Below, piece after piece: positions 9,293 to 18,191 of a stretch of DNA of 64,000 nt. The stretch covers positions 248,001-312,000 of the forward strand of contig PAPM01000025.1 in the NCBI GenBank assembly GCA_002708905.1, written 5' to 3'. How positions within the stretch are numbered: the stretch's first letter is position 1; each line of letters starts with the position of its first letter. The notes below the pieces were generated by a model. That model was not told the DNA's origin. It made no database searches and worked only from the letters and a program-made list of their open reading frames with translations. Both the position numbers and the translations under genes were made by a program. Source of the DNA: Pseudomonadales bacterium. GTDB lineage: Bacteria > Pseudomonadota > Gammaproteobacteria > Pseudomonadales > Ketobacteraceae.

Positions 9293-10879
9293 TTAGTTTA
9301 CTTGACGGTCACGCCCTTCCCAGTAGGGTTTGCGCAGTTCACGCTTGAGCAATTTACCCGATGGGTTGCGGGGCAATACCTCCATAAAGTCCACCGACTT
9401 CGGCACTTTATAACCAGCGATTTTTTCCTTGGCGAACGCAATGATCTCGTCCTGGGAAGCTTCCGCACCTGGCTTCAACACCACACAGGCTTTTACCGCC
9501 TCGCCCCACTTGTCGTCGGGCACACCGATGACGGCCACATCCGCGATTGCATCCATACCGAACAGGGCGCTTTCCACTTCCGCCGGATAGACGTTTTCGC
9601 CACCGGATACAACCATGTCCTTAATGCGGTCCTGCACATAGACGTAACCGTCTTCGTCCTTGTAGCCCGCATCACCGGTGTGCACCCAACCGTCAATCAG
9701 AGTGGACTCGGTGGCGTCCGGTCGCTTCCAGTAACCGATCATGTTGGAAGGGGACTTAATACAGATTTCACCGATAGTGCCGGTGGGAACGCTATTGCCT
9801 TCCGCATCTTTGATCTCCACTTCAATTCCCGGACGGGTTTTGCCAGCTGAACGCATGCGGGGATTGCCGTTGGGATCATGGTCTTCCGCCGGCAGGTAGG
9901 TACCATAACCAATGGTTTCGGTCATACCGTACAGCTGGATAAAACCACACTGGAATACTTCCATGGCGGTCTTCAACAACGGCAGTGGAATGGGAGACGC
10001 GCCGTAAACCATGTACTTCAACGTGGAAAAATCCGTGTCCTCACAGGTGGGATCTGCCAATACGAATTGCATGGCCGCAGGCACGATGAACATCTTACTG
10101 ATCCCGTAATCACGGATCGCCTGCAAACATCCACCAGGGGTAAACTCGCTCAACACCACGTTCTTGGCGCCGGCATACAAGCCAATCAATGCCCAGCCGG
10201 TGCCACCGATGTGGAAGTTGGGCATGGCATTCAGGCTCACATCCTCGGCGGTCCAGGTGGTCCACTCTTCTTCCGGCTCACCGGATTCCGCCTGCACCTG
10301 GTTCAGCGCGTAGAATGCATGATGGGATACCATCACCCCTTTAGGATGGCCGGTGGTGCCGCTGGTGTACATCTGCACGGCCACGTCATCGGGTTTTACT
10401 TCCACATTGGGGTCCGCATCAGATTGTGCATCGCGCCATTGAGGGAAACAGGGGTATTGTTCATCGCTGTCTTCCAGCAAGATCACCTGTTTGATATGGC
10501 CCATCTCACCTTTGATGGACTCAAACATGGGCAGGAACTCTCGTTCCAGAAACAGCACAGGCGCTTCTGCATCGTTAAGAATGTAGGCCACTTCCGGCGG
10601 TGCCAGACGCCAGTTAATCCCAACCACGACCATATCGGCTTTGGCGGCACCGATCAGCAACTCATAATACCAGTCGGAGTTTTTGCCCATCACAGCGATG
10701 CGGGACTGGGGCGCGATATCTTCCGCCAGCAGGCCGTTGGCGATCTGGTTGGTATGCAGGTTGTAGGTTCGATAATCCGTTACGCGATCTTTGAAGATGA
10801 AAGCGGTAGCATCCGGACGGTGCTCACCGTGGTAACGTGCGATGTCTCCCAGGTTATTGATTTCCGGGTAAAATGGCAT
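9293..10879 (-). CDS. AMP-dependent acyl-CoA synthetase (fatty-acyl-CoA ligase type)
   Basis: A 528-residue adenylate-forming ligase that activates a carboxylic acid to acyl-CoA with ATP. The P-loop-like motif MYTSGTTGHPKGV sits near residue 170, followed by QLYGMTE, then GWVHTGDAGYKDEDGYVYV, DRIKDMVVSGGENVYPAEVE and the C-terminal catalytic Lys in PRNPSGKLLKRELR. No signal peptide or membrane segment is evident, so it should be cytosolic. The ATG at 10879 has GAGGGAA upstream and is preferred to an in-frame codon at 10894. The chain length of the substrate cannot be read, but gene context (SRPBCC and NmrA genes upstream on the same strand) suggests lipid catabolism. Confidence 0.93.
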   Translation of the reverse strand: MPFYPEINNLGDIARYHGEHRPDATAFIFKDRVTDYRTYNLHTNQIANGLLAEDIAPQSRIAVMGKNSDWYYELLIGAAKADMVVVGINWRLAPPEVAYILNDAEAPVLFLEREFLPMFESIKGEMGHIKQVILLEDSDEQYPCFPQWRDAQSDADPNVEVKPDDVAVQMYTSGTTGHPKGVMVSHHAFYALNQVQAESGEPEEEWTTWTAEDVSLNAMPNFHIGGTGWALIGLYAGAKNVVLSEFTPGGCLQAIRDYGISKMFIVPAAMQFVLADPTCEDTDFSTLKYMVYGASPIPLPLLKTAMEVFQCGFIQLYGMTETIGYGTYLPAEDHDPNGNPRMRSAGKTRPGIEVEIKDAEGNSVPTGTIGEICIKSPSNMIGYWKRPDATESTLIDGWVHTGDAGYKDEDGYVYVQDRIKDMVVSGGENVYPAEVESALFGMDAIADVAVIGVPDDKWGEAVKACVVLKPGAEASQDEIIAFAKEKIAGYKVPKSVDFMEVLPRNPSGKLLKRELRKPYWEGRDRQVN

Positions 10880-10962
10880 ATGGGTTTCCCTCAAAACAGT
10901 ACCGGCAGGCCGGGCCCGGCGGCACGAAAAGTATCGTTATGACGCGTGAATGACGCGATAGT

Positions 10963-10982
10963 CAGAGCCTAATGAGGCTCTG
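10963..10982. terminator. Short perfect hairpin downstream of the SRPBCC gene
   Basis: CAGAGCCT-AATG-AGGCTCTG is a perfect 8-bp stem between the SRPBCC stop (11068) and the ligase start (10879). No T-run follows on the minus strand. Nearby are two TGACGCG direct repeats 11 bp apart (10940-10957) and a GCCGGGCCCGGC palindrome (10909-10920), 30 bp before the ligase start. These could be regulatory instead. Confidence 0.3.
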
Positions 10983-11067
10983 GCGGCAAATCAATGTCCA
11001 AAACGATCAGCTTCACCGCGCGAAAATGTGCGCCCAGGACAATACCCGGCAACACCACAGCGAGAGG

Positions 11068-11532
11068 TTACAACAGCCCCGCCAGGTGGGTGAGGAAGAA
11101 TCCGTACATCTGTTCCACCCGGCTACGGGCTTTGGCCACTTTATCCTCGGAAAAATCCTCCGGCACGCTGAAGGTTGCCCCCCAGATGACCTCGCACCGT
11201 TCATCGTCGAGTGGTTTGACCTGAAACTGCGCCCGATACTGTTGGCCTTCCTTGAAGCCCTTCATTTCAAGAATGGCATATTCATAGGACATGGCGGCCT
11301 CGTCCCTGCTTTCCAGGGATTCCCTGGTCACACTGCCGTCCATCAAGGTCACCGCGCGCTCAGCATTTCCCCCCTCTTCACGGGATCCGCTTCCGGTCAC
11401 GGTCACACCTGTCACCCCCGGCAGCCAGTTTTGCAGACCACCGAAATCGCCGGTAAGTACCCAAACTAAACCGGCCGGATGATTAAACTGCTTACGAACC
11501 TCAACGGTCTCCAAGGTGTGCGCCATGCTCAT
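11068..11532 (-). CDS. SRPBCC (polyketide cyclase/START-like) family protein
   Basis: A 154-residue protein that fits the Bet v1-like SRPBCC fold, a hydrophobic-ligand pocket used by lipid carriers and cyclases. It has the early VEVRKQFNHPAGLVW helix-strand start, a W/L-P pair (NWLPGV) common after the second helix, alternating strands and a long C-terminal helix (SEDKVAKARSRVEQMYGFFL). Its ATG overlaps the stop of the upstream NmrA gene by 4 nt (ATGA) and is preceded by AGGGGGG, so translation is coupled. A second Met at residue 3 is possible. The ligand is unknown. The pair may act on the same hydrophobic substrate; that is inference. Confidence 0.75.
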   Translation of the reverse strand: MSMAHTLETVEVRKQFNHPAGLVWVLTGDFGGLQNWLPGVTGVTVTGSGSREEGGNAERAVTLMDGSVTRESLESRDEAAMSYEYAILEMKGFKEGQQYRAQFQVKPLDDERCEVIWGATFSVPEDFSEDKVAKARSRVEQMYGFFLTHLAGLL

Positions 11533-12431
11533 CCCCCCTGCCTGGAACCGGCATCATAATAATTACGCAAGAACGTTTCGAAATTGACTAACCCTGCATG
11601 CCGCTGCTGCAACGGTGAGATATCGAATTTCCAACCCTGTTGATTGTTCCATTTGAACTGACGGGCGGATTCCGGATTCACGATGCGCAACATCAACCGC
11701 GTCAACAAACGGGAAACCGGGGGCAACCTGCGCCCTGTCACTTTGTGATACACCGCTTTCATTTCAGCGGCGGTGAGCACATCGCCGGCCACATCCAGCT
11801 CCTTGCCGATAAATTCCTCCGGATGGGCAAACACATCCGCTGCAAACCAGGCAATGTCCTGCACCGTAATCATGTGAAAGCGGGTGTTCTTATCCAGCAT
11901 GCCGATGATGGTGGGCAACACCCAGAATGGACTCATGGATTTTTTCGCGCCGGAGGTCATCACCGGTTGAGTGAAATTATCCATGAAAAACACCTCCCGC
12001 AGAAACGTACGGGGCAATCCCAGGGCATCGATGTACTGCTCGATTTTGTATTTACTCTCGAAATGCAACACACCTTCAGCCTCATCGCAATTGGCCACCG
12101 AGGTCTGCACAAAATGGGAGACGCCCGCCTGTTTGGCAGCGCGGGCCAGTTTACAACCCTGCTCTACCTCTCGCTCATGGCCGACGCCTTTTTCCCAGAA
12201 ATTCTGTACCGAGAACACGCCATCACATCCCTCGCAGGCTTGGTTCAGGGAGGCTTCATCATCCAGATCCCCCGCCACGACCTCCACCCCCTGGTGCGCC
12301 AGCTTTTGTGCCGATGGCTTGGTGGGATCACGGGTTAGCGCCCGCACGGTGAATCCCCGTTCCAGCAACAATGGGATCAGTGCGCCACCCTGAGCACCGG
12401 TGGCGCCGGTTACCAATATTCGTTTTGACAT
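11529..12431 (-). CDS. NmrA-like NAD(P)-binding protein
   Basis: A 300-residue atypical short-chain dehydrogenase. The N-terminal Rossmann motif is VTGATGAQGG (7-16), followed by VRALTRDPTKPSAQKL, where the Arg suggests NADP preference, and GDLDDEASL. Ser replaces the usual catalytic Tyr context, as expected for the NmrA/HSCARG-like branch, which includes redox sensors and quinone reductases. The C-terminal half (TIIGMLDKNTRFHMITVQDIAWFAADVFAHP) matches the family block for dinucleotide-dependent loop closure. It begins an operon of two genes with the SRPBCC protein. No strong ribosome site is seen. Substrate and sensing role are not determined. Confidence 0.85.
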   Translation of the reverse strand: MSKRILVTGATGAQGGALIPLLLERGFTVRALTRDPTKPSAQKLAHQGVEVVAGDLDDEASLNQACEGCDGVFSVQNFWEKGVGHEREVEQGCKLARAAKQAGVSHFVQTSVANCDEAEGVLHFESKYKIEQYIDALGLPRTFLREVFFMDNFTQPVMTSGAKKSMSPFWVLPTIIGMLDKNTRFHMITVQDIAWFAADVFAHPEEFIGKELDVAGDVLTAAEMKAVYHKVTGRRLPPVSRLLTRLMLRIVNPESARQFKWNNQQGWKFDISPLQQRHAGLVNFETFLRNYYDAGSRQGG

Positions 12432-12604
12432 CTGTTCTGCAGTCCGGACTATAGTTTTCCAAAAATAGAACCCATGAGTTCTGTGCTGGCATCATAACAA
12501 TGAAACCCCGTGGTGGAAAGCGATCGATCAGGATATGGATGCGGATCGCGCCGGCGTGTAGGCTATGTTGAAGCAATCCGTACCCTTGTGGTCAAAGGAA
12601 ACTT

Positions 12605-13984
12605 ATGGCAGACCATGCACTTAACCCGGCTTTACGGGACGCTCTGGAGGCGCTGTTGGGACCAGACCTCAGTACCAACCCATCTATTCTGGATCAACAC
12701 GGTCATGGGGAAAGCCATCACCCATCCCGGCCCCCTGCCGCCGTGGCCTTTGTTGAGACCGAAGAGGTGCTGGTGCAAGTGGTAAGACTGTGCCAGCAAC
12801 ATCACACCCCCATGGTCGCTTTCGGTGCCGGCACCAGTATTGAAGGGCAACTGCAGTGTGTGGAAGGTGGGTTGTGCATTGACTTCTCCCGCATGAACCG
12901 GATTCTGCAGGTGAACCCCGGGGATCTGAACTGCGTAGTGGAACCCGGGGTTACCCGGGAACAGCTCAATCAGCATCTGCGGGACCAGGGCCTGTTTTTT
13001 CCCGTCGATCCAGGTGCCAATGCCAGCCTCGGCGGCATGGTGGCCACCGATGCTTCCGGTACCACCACCCTCCGTTATGGCGGTATGAAACACAACGTGT
13101 TGAGCCTGCATGCGGTACTGGCAAACGGCGACACTATTGTCACCGGCAGCGCCGCGCGTAAATCCTCCGCCGGTTACAATCTCACAGAACTGTTGGTGGG
13201 ATCTGAGGGCACCCTGGGATTGATCAGTCGCATACAATTGAAGCTCTATGGTATACCGGAGCAGGTGCTGGCGGCACGGGTTTGCTTTCCCAGCGTGCAT
13301 GATGCCGTGATGACGGTGATCAACATCATGCAATACGGTCTTGCGGTGTCGCGTCTGGAATTACTGGACGCCTGTAGTCTACAGGCAGTGAATCAATACT
13401 GTCAGACGGACTATCCGCAGCGACCTACGTTGTTTATGGAATTCCACGGCAGTGACGCAGTAGTAACGGAACAGGCAGCGACGGCCCAAAGCATTTGCGA
13501 AGAGAACGGTGGCGAGGCATTCATTTCTGCCACCAGCGAAGAAGAGAAGAAGCACATGTGGCATGCGCGGCACAATGCTTATTATGCTGCCTTGGCCCAG
13601 GTTCCCAATGGACGGGGCTGGGTCACCGATGTGTGTGTACCCATTTCCAGGCTGGCGGATTGCATTGACGCCACTCAAGCGGATCTGGAGGCAGAGAATC
13701 TGGCCATCCCTATTGTGGGGCACGTGGGTGACGGCAACTTCCATCTTTTGTTCAGCATTCCCCCCGATGATCATGAGCGCCTGCAACAGGCCCAGCGCAT
13801 CAACCAGCGCCTGATTGCCAGAGCACATGAGATGGGTGGCACCTGCACCGGGGAACACGGCATTGGACTGGGCAAGAAATCCTATTTACTGCAGGAAAAA
13901 GGTGAAACCACCGTTGCCGTCATGGCGGCACTCAAACAAGCCATGGATCCACTGCACTTATTAAATCCGGGTAAAATTTTTTGA
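12605..13984 (+). CDS. FAD-linked oxidase, LDHD/GlcD-like D-2-hydroxyacid dehydrogenase
   Basis: A 459-residue flavoprotein of the vanillyl-alcohol oxidase fold. It has the FAD-binding PCMH domain in the N-terminal half (VAFGAGTSIEGQ, DPGANASLGGMVATDASG, RKSSAGYNLTELLVGSEGTLG) and the FAD-oxidase C-terminal domain with GHVGDGNFH and CTGEHGIGLGKKSYL. This arrangement is that of cytochrome-linked D-lactate dehydrogenase (LDHD/Dld1), which oxidises D-2-hydroxy acids and passes electrons to the respiratory chain. Exact substrate is not readable: D-lactate, D-2-hydroxyglutarate or longer 2-hydroxy acids are all possible. The ATG has AAGGAAA upstream. It is followed 10 bp later by an NTF2-fold gene on the same strand. 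Confidence 0.9.
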   Translation: MADHALNPALRDALEALLGPDLSTNPSILDQHGHGESHHPSRPPAAVAFVETEEVLVQVVRLCQQHHTPMVAFGAGTSIEGQLQCVEGGLCIDFSRMNRILQVNPGDLNCVVEPGVTREQLNQHLRDQGLFFPVDPGANASLGGMVATDASGTTTLRYGGMKHNVLSLHAVLANGDTIVTGSAARKSSAGYNLTELLVGSEGTLGLISRIQLKLYGIPEQVLAARVCFPSVHDAVMTVINIMQYGLAVSRLELLDACSLQAVNQYCQTDYPQRPTLFMEFHGSDAVVTEQAATAQSICEENGGEAFISATSEEEKKHMWHARHNAYYAALAQVPNGRGWVTDVCVPISRLADCIDATQADLEAENLAIPIVGHVGDGNFHLLFSIPPDDHERLQQAQRINQRLIARAHEMGGTCTGEHGIGLGKKSYLLQEKGETTVAVMAALKQAMDPLHLLNPGKIF

Positions 13985-13994
13985 GGGAAATAAC

Positions 13995-14390
13995 ATGGAA
14001 GCACTACTGAATTTTTTTGAGAACATCGATGCCGACGGCTTGGAAAAACTGGACCAGTATTACACAGATGATTGTTACTTTCGCGATCCTTTCAATGAGG
14101 TACACAGCCGGGACGAGCTGTACAACCTGTTCAAAGCCATGTTGAAACTTAAGGATCTGGGTTTCGACATTCATGACCGTATTCAGCAAGGTGATAAAGC
14201 CTTTATCACCTGGGATTTTCGTTTCAAGGCTCTGGGCAAACAACAATGCATTCACGGCGGTAGCCTGCTGACGTTTGCAGAAGACGGCCGGGTGAAGAGT
14301 CATGTGGATTATTGGGATGCGGCCGAAGGGGTGTATGAAAAAATCCCGGGACTGGGCTCAATACTCAGGCTCATCAAAAAAGCGTTCTAG
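13995..14390 (+). CDS. NTF2-like (SnoaL-type) protein
   Basis: A 131-residue protein with the NTF2/SnoaL cone fold pattern: N-terminal helix with NFFENIDADGLEKLDQYYTDDCYFRDPF, then HSRDELYNLFKAMLKLKD and four strands ending HVDYWDAAEGVYEKIPGLG. Bacterial proteins of this exact pattern are usually annotated as nuclear transport factor 2 family; some act as isomerases or cyclases, many are uncharacterised. It starts 10 bp after the LDHD-like gene with GAGGGAA as ribosome site, so it is probably co-transcribed. It converges with a chemoreceptor gene 14 bp away. Confidence 0.82.
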   Translation: MEALLNFFENIDADGLEKLDQYYTDDCYFRDPFNEVHSRDELYNLFKAMLKLKDLGFDIHDRIQQGDKAFITWDFRFKALGKQQCIHGGSLLTFAEDGRVKSHVDYWDAAEGVYEKIPGLGSILRLIKKAF

Positions 14391-14404
14391 GGGGTTGCAA
14401 ATAC

Positions 14405-15952
14405 TCAGTGCTTGAGATGGGCAATCACCTGGGTCATACGATGCGATAGCTCCGCCAGGATCTGCGCCGCGGCAGCATTGCGTTTCACACTTTCAGAGAC
14501 CGCTTCCATTTCTGCACTGAGCTTGTGTACGCTGCGGTTTACACCGTCCACGGTATCGGACTGCCGGTTGATACTGCTGGCTATCTGATTGTTGGCGTCG
14601 TTCATTGCCTGAACGTTGCTGGCAATTTCATGAATGACCCTGTCTGCATTATCCGCCTGTTCCACACAACGACCTGCCTCATCGGAACGGGCATTCATCA
14701 CATCCACCGCCTTGGTAGAGCTTTGTTCCAGGCGCGTAAGCATGGCTTTGATTTCTTCCGTCGAATCCTGCACCCGCTTGGCCAGATTACGCACTTCGTC
14801 TGCTACCACCGCAAAACCGCGGCCCTGCTCACCCGCCCTTGCCGCTTCGATGGCGGCATTCAGAGCCAGAAGATTGGTCTGCTCCGCGATAGAATTAATC
14901 ACATCCAGGGAGGAACCAATGGCCCCCGTTTCTTCCGCCAACTGTTGCACTACACCGGCGCCTTCACGAATTTCCTGCGCCAGGCTGGTGATGGAGGCAA
15001 CCACAAATTCCGCCTGTTTATTGCCTTCCCGGGCCACAGCAACCGAAGCCAGAGAGCGTTGGGTATTATCAGTGGCATTACTCTGTACATCCTGGTTGTT
15101 CAACAGCATTTGCGCGATGGCATCCACCAGTTGGGCCGCTTCCCCTTTCTGAATTTCGATACTGCGCGCATTACTGTCCACCTCTTTCACCAGGTCCTTG
15201 GACATCACGTCCATGGTGGTCGTGGCCGTGCGGATTTCAGTCACGATGCGGGCGAGATCTTTCACCATAAGATTAAACGCATCGGTCATCTGTCCCACTT
15301 CGTCGCGGGAGCGGGATTCCACCGCAACCCGCAAATCACCGTTTTTCTGGACACGCAGCATGGTGTCCCGCAGCGCCTGCATGGGTTTTGAGACAAATTG
15401 GATTAACATCTGGGAACAGAACAACACGGCCAGCATCAGGATAAACACAACCACCGCATAGTAACCGCTTTTGGATAAAGCCAGCTCGAACAGGGAAGGC
15501 ACCGGCAGAATCATACCGATCACCTGCTCACCCTGCTGTTGAACCCTGAGGTAACGCAGCACATTGGAATCGAAGCAGTCCGCCCACCAGCGAGTAAACC
15601 AACCTCGGTTTTCCAGAGCATCGTATACCCCGGTTTGTCGGGGCACGGAGTCCCAATAAGAACTGATCGATTCCTGCGGACGTTTGGCACTAATCCAGGT
15701 AGTTTGTTTACCCTCTACCACAAACAGTCCAGGGACCGCACCAACCTTAGTTTCCAAATCCTCTCCCTGCACCAAGGCCACCACCTGCTTGCTGTGGAAG
15801 GCGGCCTGATCCAGCAGCCCCTGGCGGTGGTCCACCAGGGCAAACAGCACCAGCACCAGCATGCCCACAAAGCTCACGCCATTGAGCAACCAGAATTTGA
15901 ATTTCAGTGGCAAATCAATCAGATAGCGAATCAAAACCAGACACCAGACCAT
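14405..15952 (-). CDS. Methyl-accepting chemotaxis protein
   Basis: A membrane chemoreceptor of about 515 residues. From the N-terminus: a first membrane segment (about 20-42), a short periplasmic sensor region of roughly 120 residues, a second membrane segment ([16 protein letters not shown]), a HAMP linker with [11 protein letters not shown], and the cytoplasmic coiled coil. The hairpin tip shows [19 protein letters not shown] and [15 protein letters not shown], the conserved CheA/CheW-contact block. ATG 15952 was chosen; GTG 15964 in frame is an alternative, and neither has a strong ribosome site. The ligand is unknown. No che genes lie nearby, so it feeds a chemotaxis system encoded elsewhere. 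Confidence 0.92.
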   Translation of the reverse strand: MVWCLVLIRYLIDLPLKFKFWLLNGVSFVGMLVLVLFALVDHRQGLLDQAAFHSKQVVALVQGEDLETKVGAVPGLFVVEGKQTTWISAKRPQESISSYWDSVPRQTGVYDALENRGWFTRWWADCFDSNVLRYLRVQQQGEQVIGMILPVPSLFELALSKSGYYAVVVFILMLAVLFCSQMLIQFVSKPMQALRDTMLRVQKNGDLRVAVESRSRDEVGQMTDAFNLMVKDLARIVTEIRTATTTMDVMSKDLVKEVDSNARSIEIQKGEAAQLVDAIAQMLLNNQDVQSNATDNTQRSLASVAVAREGNKQAEFVVASITSLAQEIREGAGVVQQLAEETGAIGSSLDVINSIAEQTNLLALNAAIEAARAGEQGRGFAVVADEVRNLAKRVQDSTEEIKAMLTRLEQSSTKAVDVMNARSDEAGRCVEQADNADRVIHEIASNVQAMNDANNQIASSINRQSDTVDGVNRSVHKLSAEMEAVSESVKRNAAAAQILAELSHRMTQVIAHLKH

Positions 15953-16096
15953 CTCTAAACGCACGTATCCAATTGATTATAGTAAAGATATCCCTAGCTC
16001 GATGTGTTTATAAGGAGCGAATTTTGTGCGAAGCTCTGCCCTCTGGTTTTTTTCGTCCAGGCTAGACCCCAATCAAGACCCATCAAGGAGACCACC

Positions 16097-17230
16097 GTGC
16101 CCGGCTTGTTACCCGATATTGACCCCAATGGCCTATTGGAATATTCCGTTGTCTTCACCGACCGCTCTCTCAATCACATGTCACAGCAGTTCCAGCAGGT
16201 GATGCGGGATATCTCAGACACACTGAAAGGCGTTTACCACGCGGATGCGGTGGTGGTGGTACCCGGTGGCGGCACCTATGGCATGGAAGCGGTGGCACGT
16301 CAGTTTGCCCACGACAAGAAGTGCCTGGTCATACGCAACGGTTGGTTCAGCTTCCGCTGGACCCAGATTTTTGATGCCGGCCGCATCCCGGCCAGCTCCA
16401 CGGTATTGAAAGCCAAGATGATGGCGGACACCCCGCAGTCACCCTTTGCACCGGCTGCGATCGAGACGGTGGTCGAAACCATCCTGCAGGAAAAGCCCGA
16501 CCTGGTGTTCGCTCCCCATGTCGAGACGGCCTCCGGCATTATTCTCCCGGATGCTTACATCAAAGCAGTGGGTGATGCCGTGCATAAAGTGGGAGGTTTG
16601 TTCGTACTGGATTGTATTGCCTCCGGCACTGTGTGGGTGGATATGCAGGCCAACAACGTAGACGTTTTGATTTCCGCCCCGCAAAAAGGTTGGAGCTCTT
16701 CCCCCTGTAGCGCCCTGGTGATGTTGAGCCCATTGGCCAGTCAGCGGTTGGAGGAAACCAACAGCAGCAGCTTCGCCTGTGACCTGAAGAAATGGCGCCA
16801 GATTATGGCCGCCTATGAAAACGGTGGGCATGCCTATCATGCCACCATGCCCACCGACGCCCTGAAGAAATTCCGCGACACCATGCTGGAAACCAAAGCG
16901 TTGGGCTTTGACACGGTGAAAGCACAACAGTTGGAACTGGGTCAAAAGGTGCGAACTCTGTTTGCTGAGCATGGATTCAAAAGCGTAGCCGCCGATGGGT
17001 TTGGCGCGCCTGGTGTCGCCGTGTTCTATACCGATGACGGTGCCCTGCAAACCGGTAAACCGTTCCTGGAGCTTGGACTACAGGTGGCGGCAGGCGTACC
17101 GCTGCAATGCGATGAACCGGAAGACTATAAGTCCTTCCGCATTGGCCTGTTTGGCCTGGATAAGTTACAGAATATCGAGCGCACTGTAGCTAATCTGGAG
17201 TCAGCCCTCAAGCAGGTGACAAGCAGGTGA
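16097..17230 (+). CDS. Class V aminotransferase (alanine-glyoxylate/serine aminotransferase-like)
   Basis: A 377-residue PLP enzyme of aminotransferase class V. The cofactor Lys lies in SAPQKGWSSSP, after LFVLDCIASGTVWVDMQANNVDVLI, which supplies the conserved Asp. VVVVPGGGTYGMEAVARQF is the glycine-rich phosphate-binding region. The frame is open further upstream to 16004. GTG 16097 is preferred because AAGGAG lies 6 nt before it and the protein then begins at the family start. The amino donor and acceptor cannot be read. The 3-prime end lies in an 11-bp tandem repeat that supplies the stop codon. It stands alone and converges on a cysteine-peptidase gene across a strong hairpin. Confidence 0.9.
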   Translation: MPGLLPDIDPNGLLEYSVVFTDRSLNHMSQQFQQVMRDISDTLKGVYHADAVVVVPGGGTYGMEAVARQFAHDKKCLVIRNGWFSFRWTQIFDAGRIPASSTVLKAKMMADTPQSPFAPAAIETVVETILQEKPDLVFAPHVETASGIILPDAYIKAVGDAVHKVGGLFVLDCIASGTVWVDMQANNVDVLISAPQKGWSSSPCSALVMLSPLASQRLEETNSSSFACDLKKWRQIMAAYENGGHAYHATMPTDALKKFRDTMLETKALGFDTVKAQQLELGQKVRTLFAEHGFKSVAADGFGAPGVAVFYTDDGALQTGKPFLELGLQVAAGVPLQCDEPEDYKSFRIGLFGLDKLQNIERTVANLESALKQVTSR

Positions 17231-17240
17231 CAAGCAGGTT
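17209..17240. repeat. 11-bp tandem repeat at the aminotransferase stop
   Basis: The unit CAAGCAGGTGA occurs at 17209-17219 and 17220-17230, with a third nearly complete copy at 17231-17240. Because 11 is not a multiple of three, each copy shifts the frame; the TGA of the second copy is the stop in use. It looks like a recent slippage duplication. Confidence 0.8.
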
Positions 17241-17301
17241 AGAGGAAACCAGTGAGGGGCGTCTGATACTGGAGTACCCACCTCTTCGCCTTCTCTTCGC
17301 T

Positions 17302-17333
17302 TTTGCAGGAGTGAATCAGCTCACTCCTGCAAA
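17302..17333. terminator. Bidirectional hairpin between convergent genes
   Basis: TTTGCAGGAGTGA (17302-17314), 6-nt loop, TCACTCCTGCAAA (17321-17333): a perfect 13-bp stem between the aminotransferase stop (17230) and the peptidase stop (17344). The stem base is A/T, giving short T-runs within the arms on both strands, but no long free T-tail follows. Confidence 0.6.
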
Positions 17334-17343
17334 GGTCAAGCGG

Positions 17344-18006
17344 CTATTGTGAAATCGCGTTAGAACGGGGTCGGCCCACGGGTTTGGACACCGCATTGGA
17401 ACGGGGACGGCCTACAGGCAGCGAAATCGCATTGGAGCGGGCCCGGGTCTGGACCTTGGGAGCACGGGTCATCATCAACCAGGGGGCTTCGGGTCGATTC
17501 CAGGGATAAATGGCATTGAATTCGTTGATGGACATGGTTTGATTGGGGCCGGTCCAGGGGTCATGCACGGTGACGGTGTTGTCGCTGCCCCGCGCGCCCA
17601 CCAGGCAAATGATATGTCCACCCACCAATTTGCCGTTCTGGTTGAAACCGCGGCCGACAAAACAGGGACCACACTCCCGCAACACTTCCGCCAGGCCATT
17701 ACTGGTCCACTTCTTGTCTTTTGGTAAAGGCACCTGAACCAGCCCTTCATTTTTCGCAATCACAGGAAACACCGCTGGCCCTACCGGCAGCGGCGCGGTG
17801 TTACCGTTTTTATCCACATCCTGAGGCGAACCATCCGGCTTCAAATACTGGGACGGTACACCCAAACGAGGCCCCTGTTCATGGTAATAACCAATCATGC
17901 AGCAGGTGGCATACCAACAGCCGTTGGTTTCGTCCCGGCCCTGCCCCACATGACCACCAATATTAAGCTGTGAAACAAACGGTACGTCCAAATAGATATC
18001 CGGCAT
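17344..18006 (-). CDS. Papain/C39-like cysteine peptidase with repeated C-terminal tail
   Basis: A 220-residue protein. The candidate catalytic Cys is in ETNGCWYATCCMIGYY (about residue 30), the His in KLVGGHIICLVGARG (about 130) and the third residue in TVHDPWTG. This order and spacing fit the papain-like (AvrRpt2/C39-type) fold, in which the Cys follows a W/C-rich helix start. There is no signal peptide. From about residue 185 the protein becomes a basic tail built of a 12-residue repeat (RSNAISLPVGRP, RSNAVSKPVGRP, RSNAISQ) after RAPKVQTRA. The start has AAGGAA upstream. It could be an effector, a toxin or a housekeeping protease. No immunity or secretion gene was seen next to it. Confidence 0.65.
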   Translation of the reverse strand: MPDIYLDVPFVSQLNIGGHVGQGRDETNGCWYATCCMIGYYHEQGPRLGVPSQYLKPDGSPQDVDKNGNTAPLPVGPAVFPVIAKNEGLVQVPLPKDKKWTSNGLAEVLRECGPCFVGRGFNQNGKLVGGHIICLVGARGSDNTVTVHDPWTGPNQTMSINEFNAIYPWNRPEAPWLMMTRAPKVQTRARSNAISLPVGRPRSNAVSKPVGRPRSNAISQ

Positions 18007-18191
18007 GGCTGGTTCCTTTTTTTATTAGCAAAGCTTGAAGATATACCGCTTAGCATAAACAGAGTGACTGTTGGCCGCCACCGCAAAATTGTTATCTTAA
18101 CGCCACATTTTGTGGTTTCATGATGATGTAATATTCACAACAACATGATTATGACTTGAATCAGCCAGCAAAATATCGACAGGAGTATTGA

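Noticed and set aside
9878-10942. A 354-codon open frame opposite the acyl-CoA ligase gene
   Set aside because: The ligase on the other strand has full family motifs; the antisense translation is His/Arg-rich and resembles no family.
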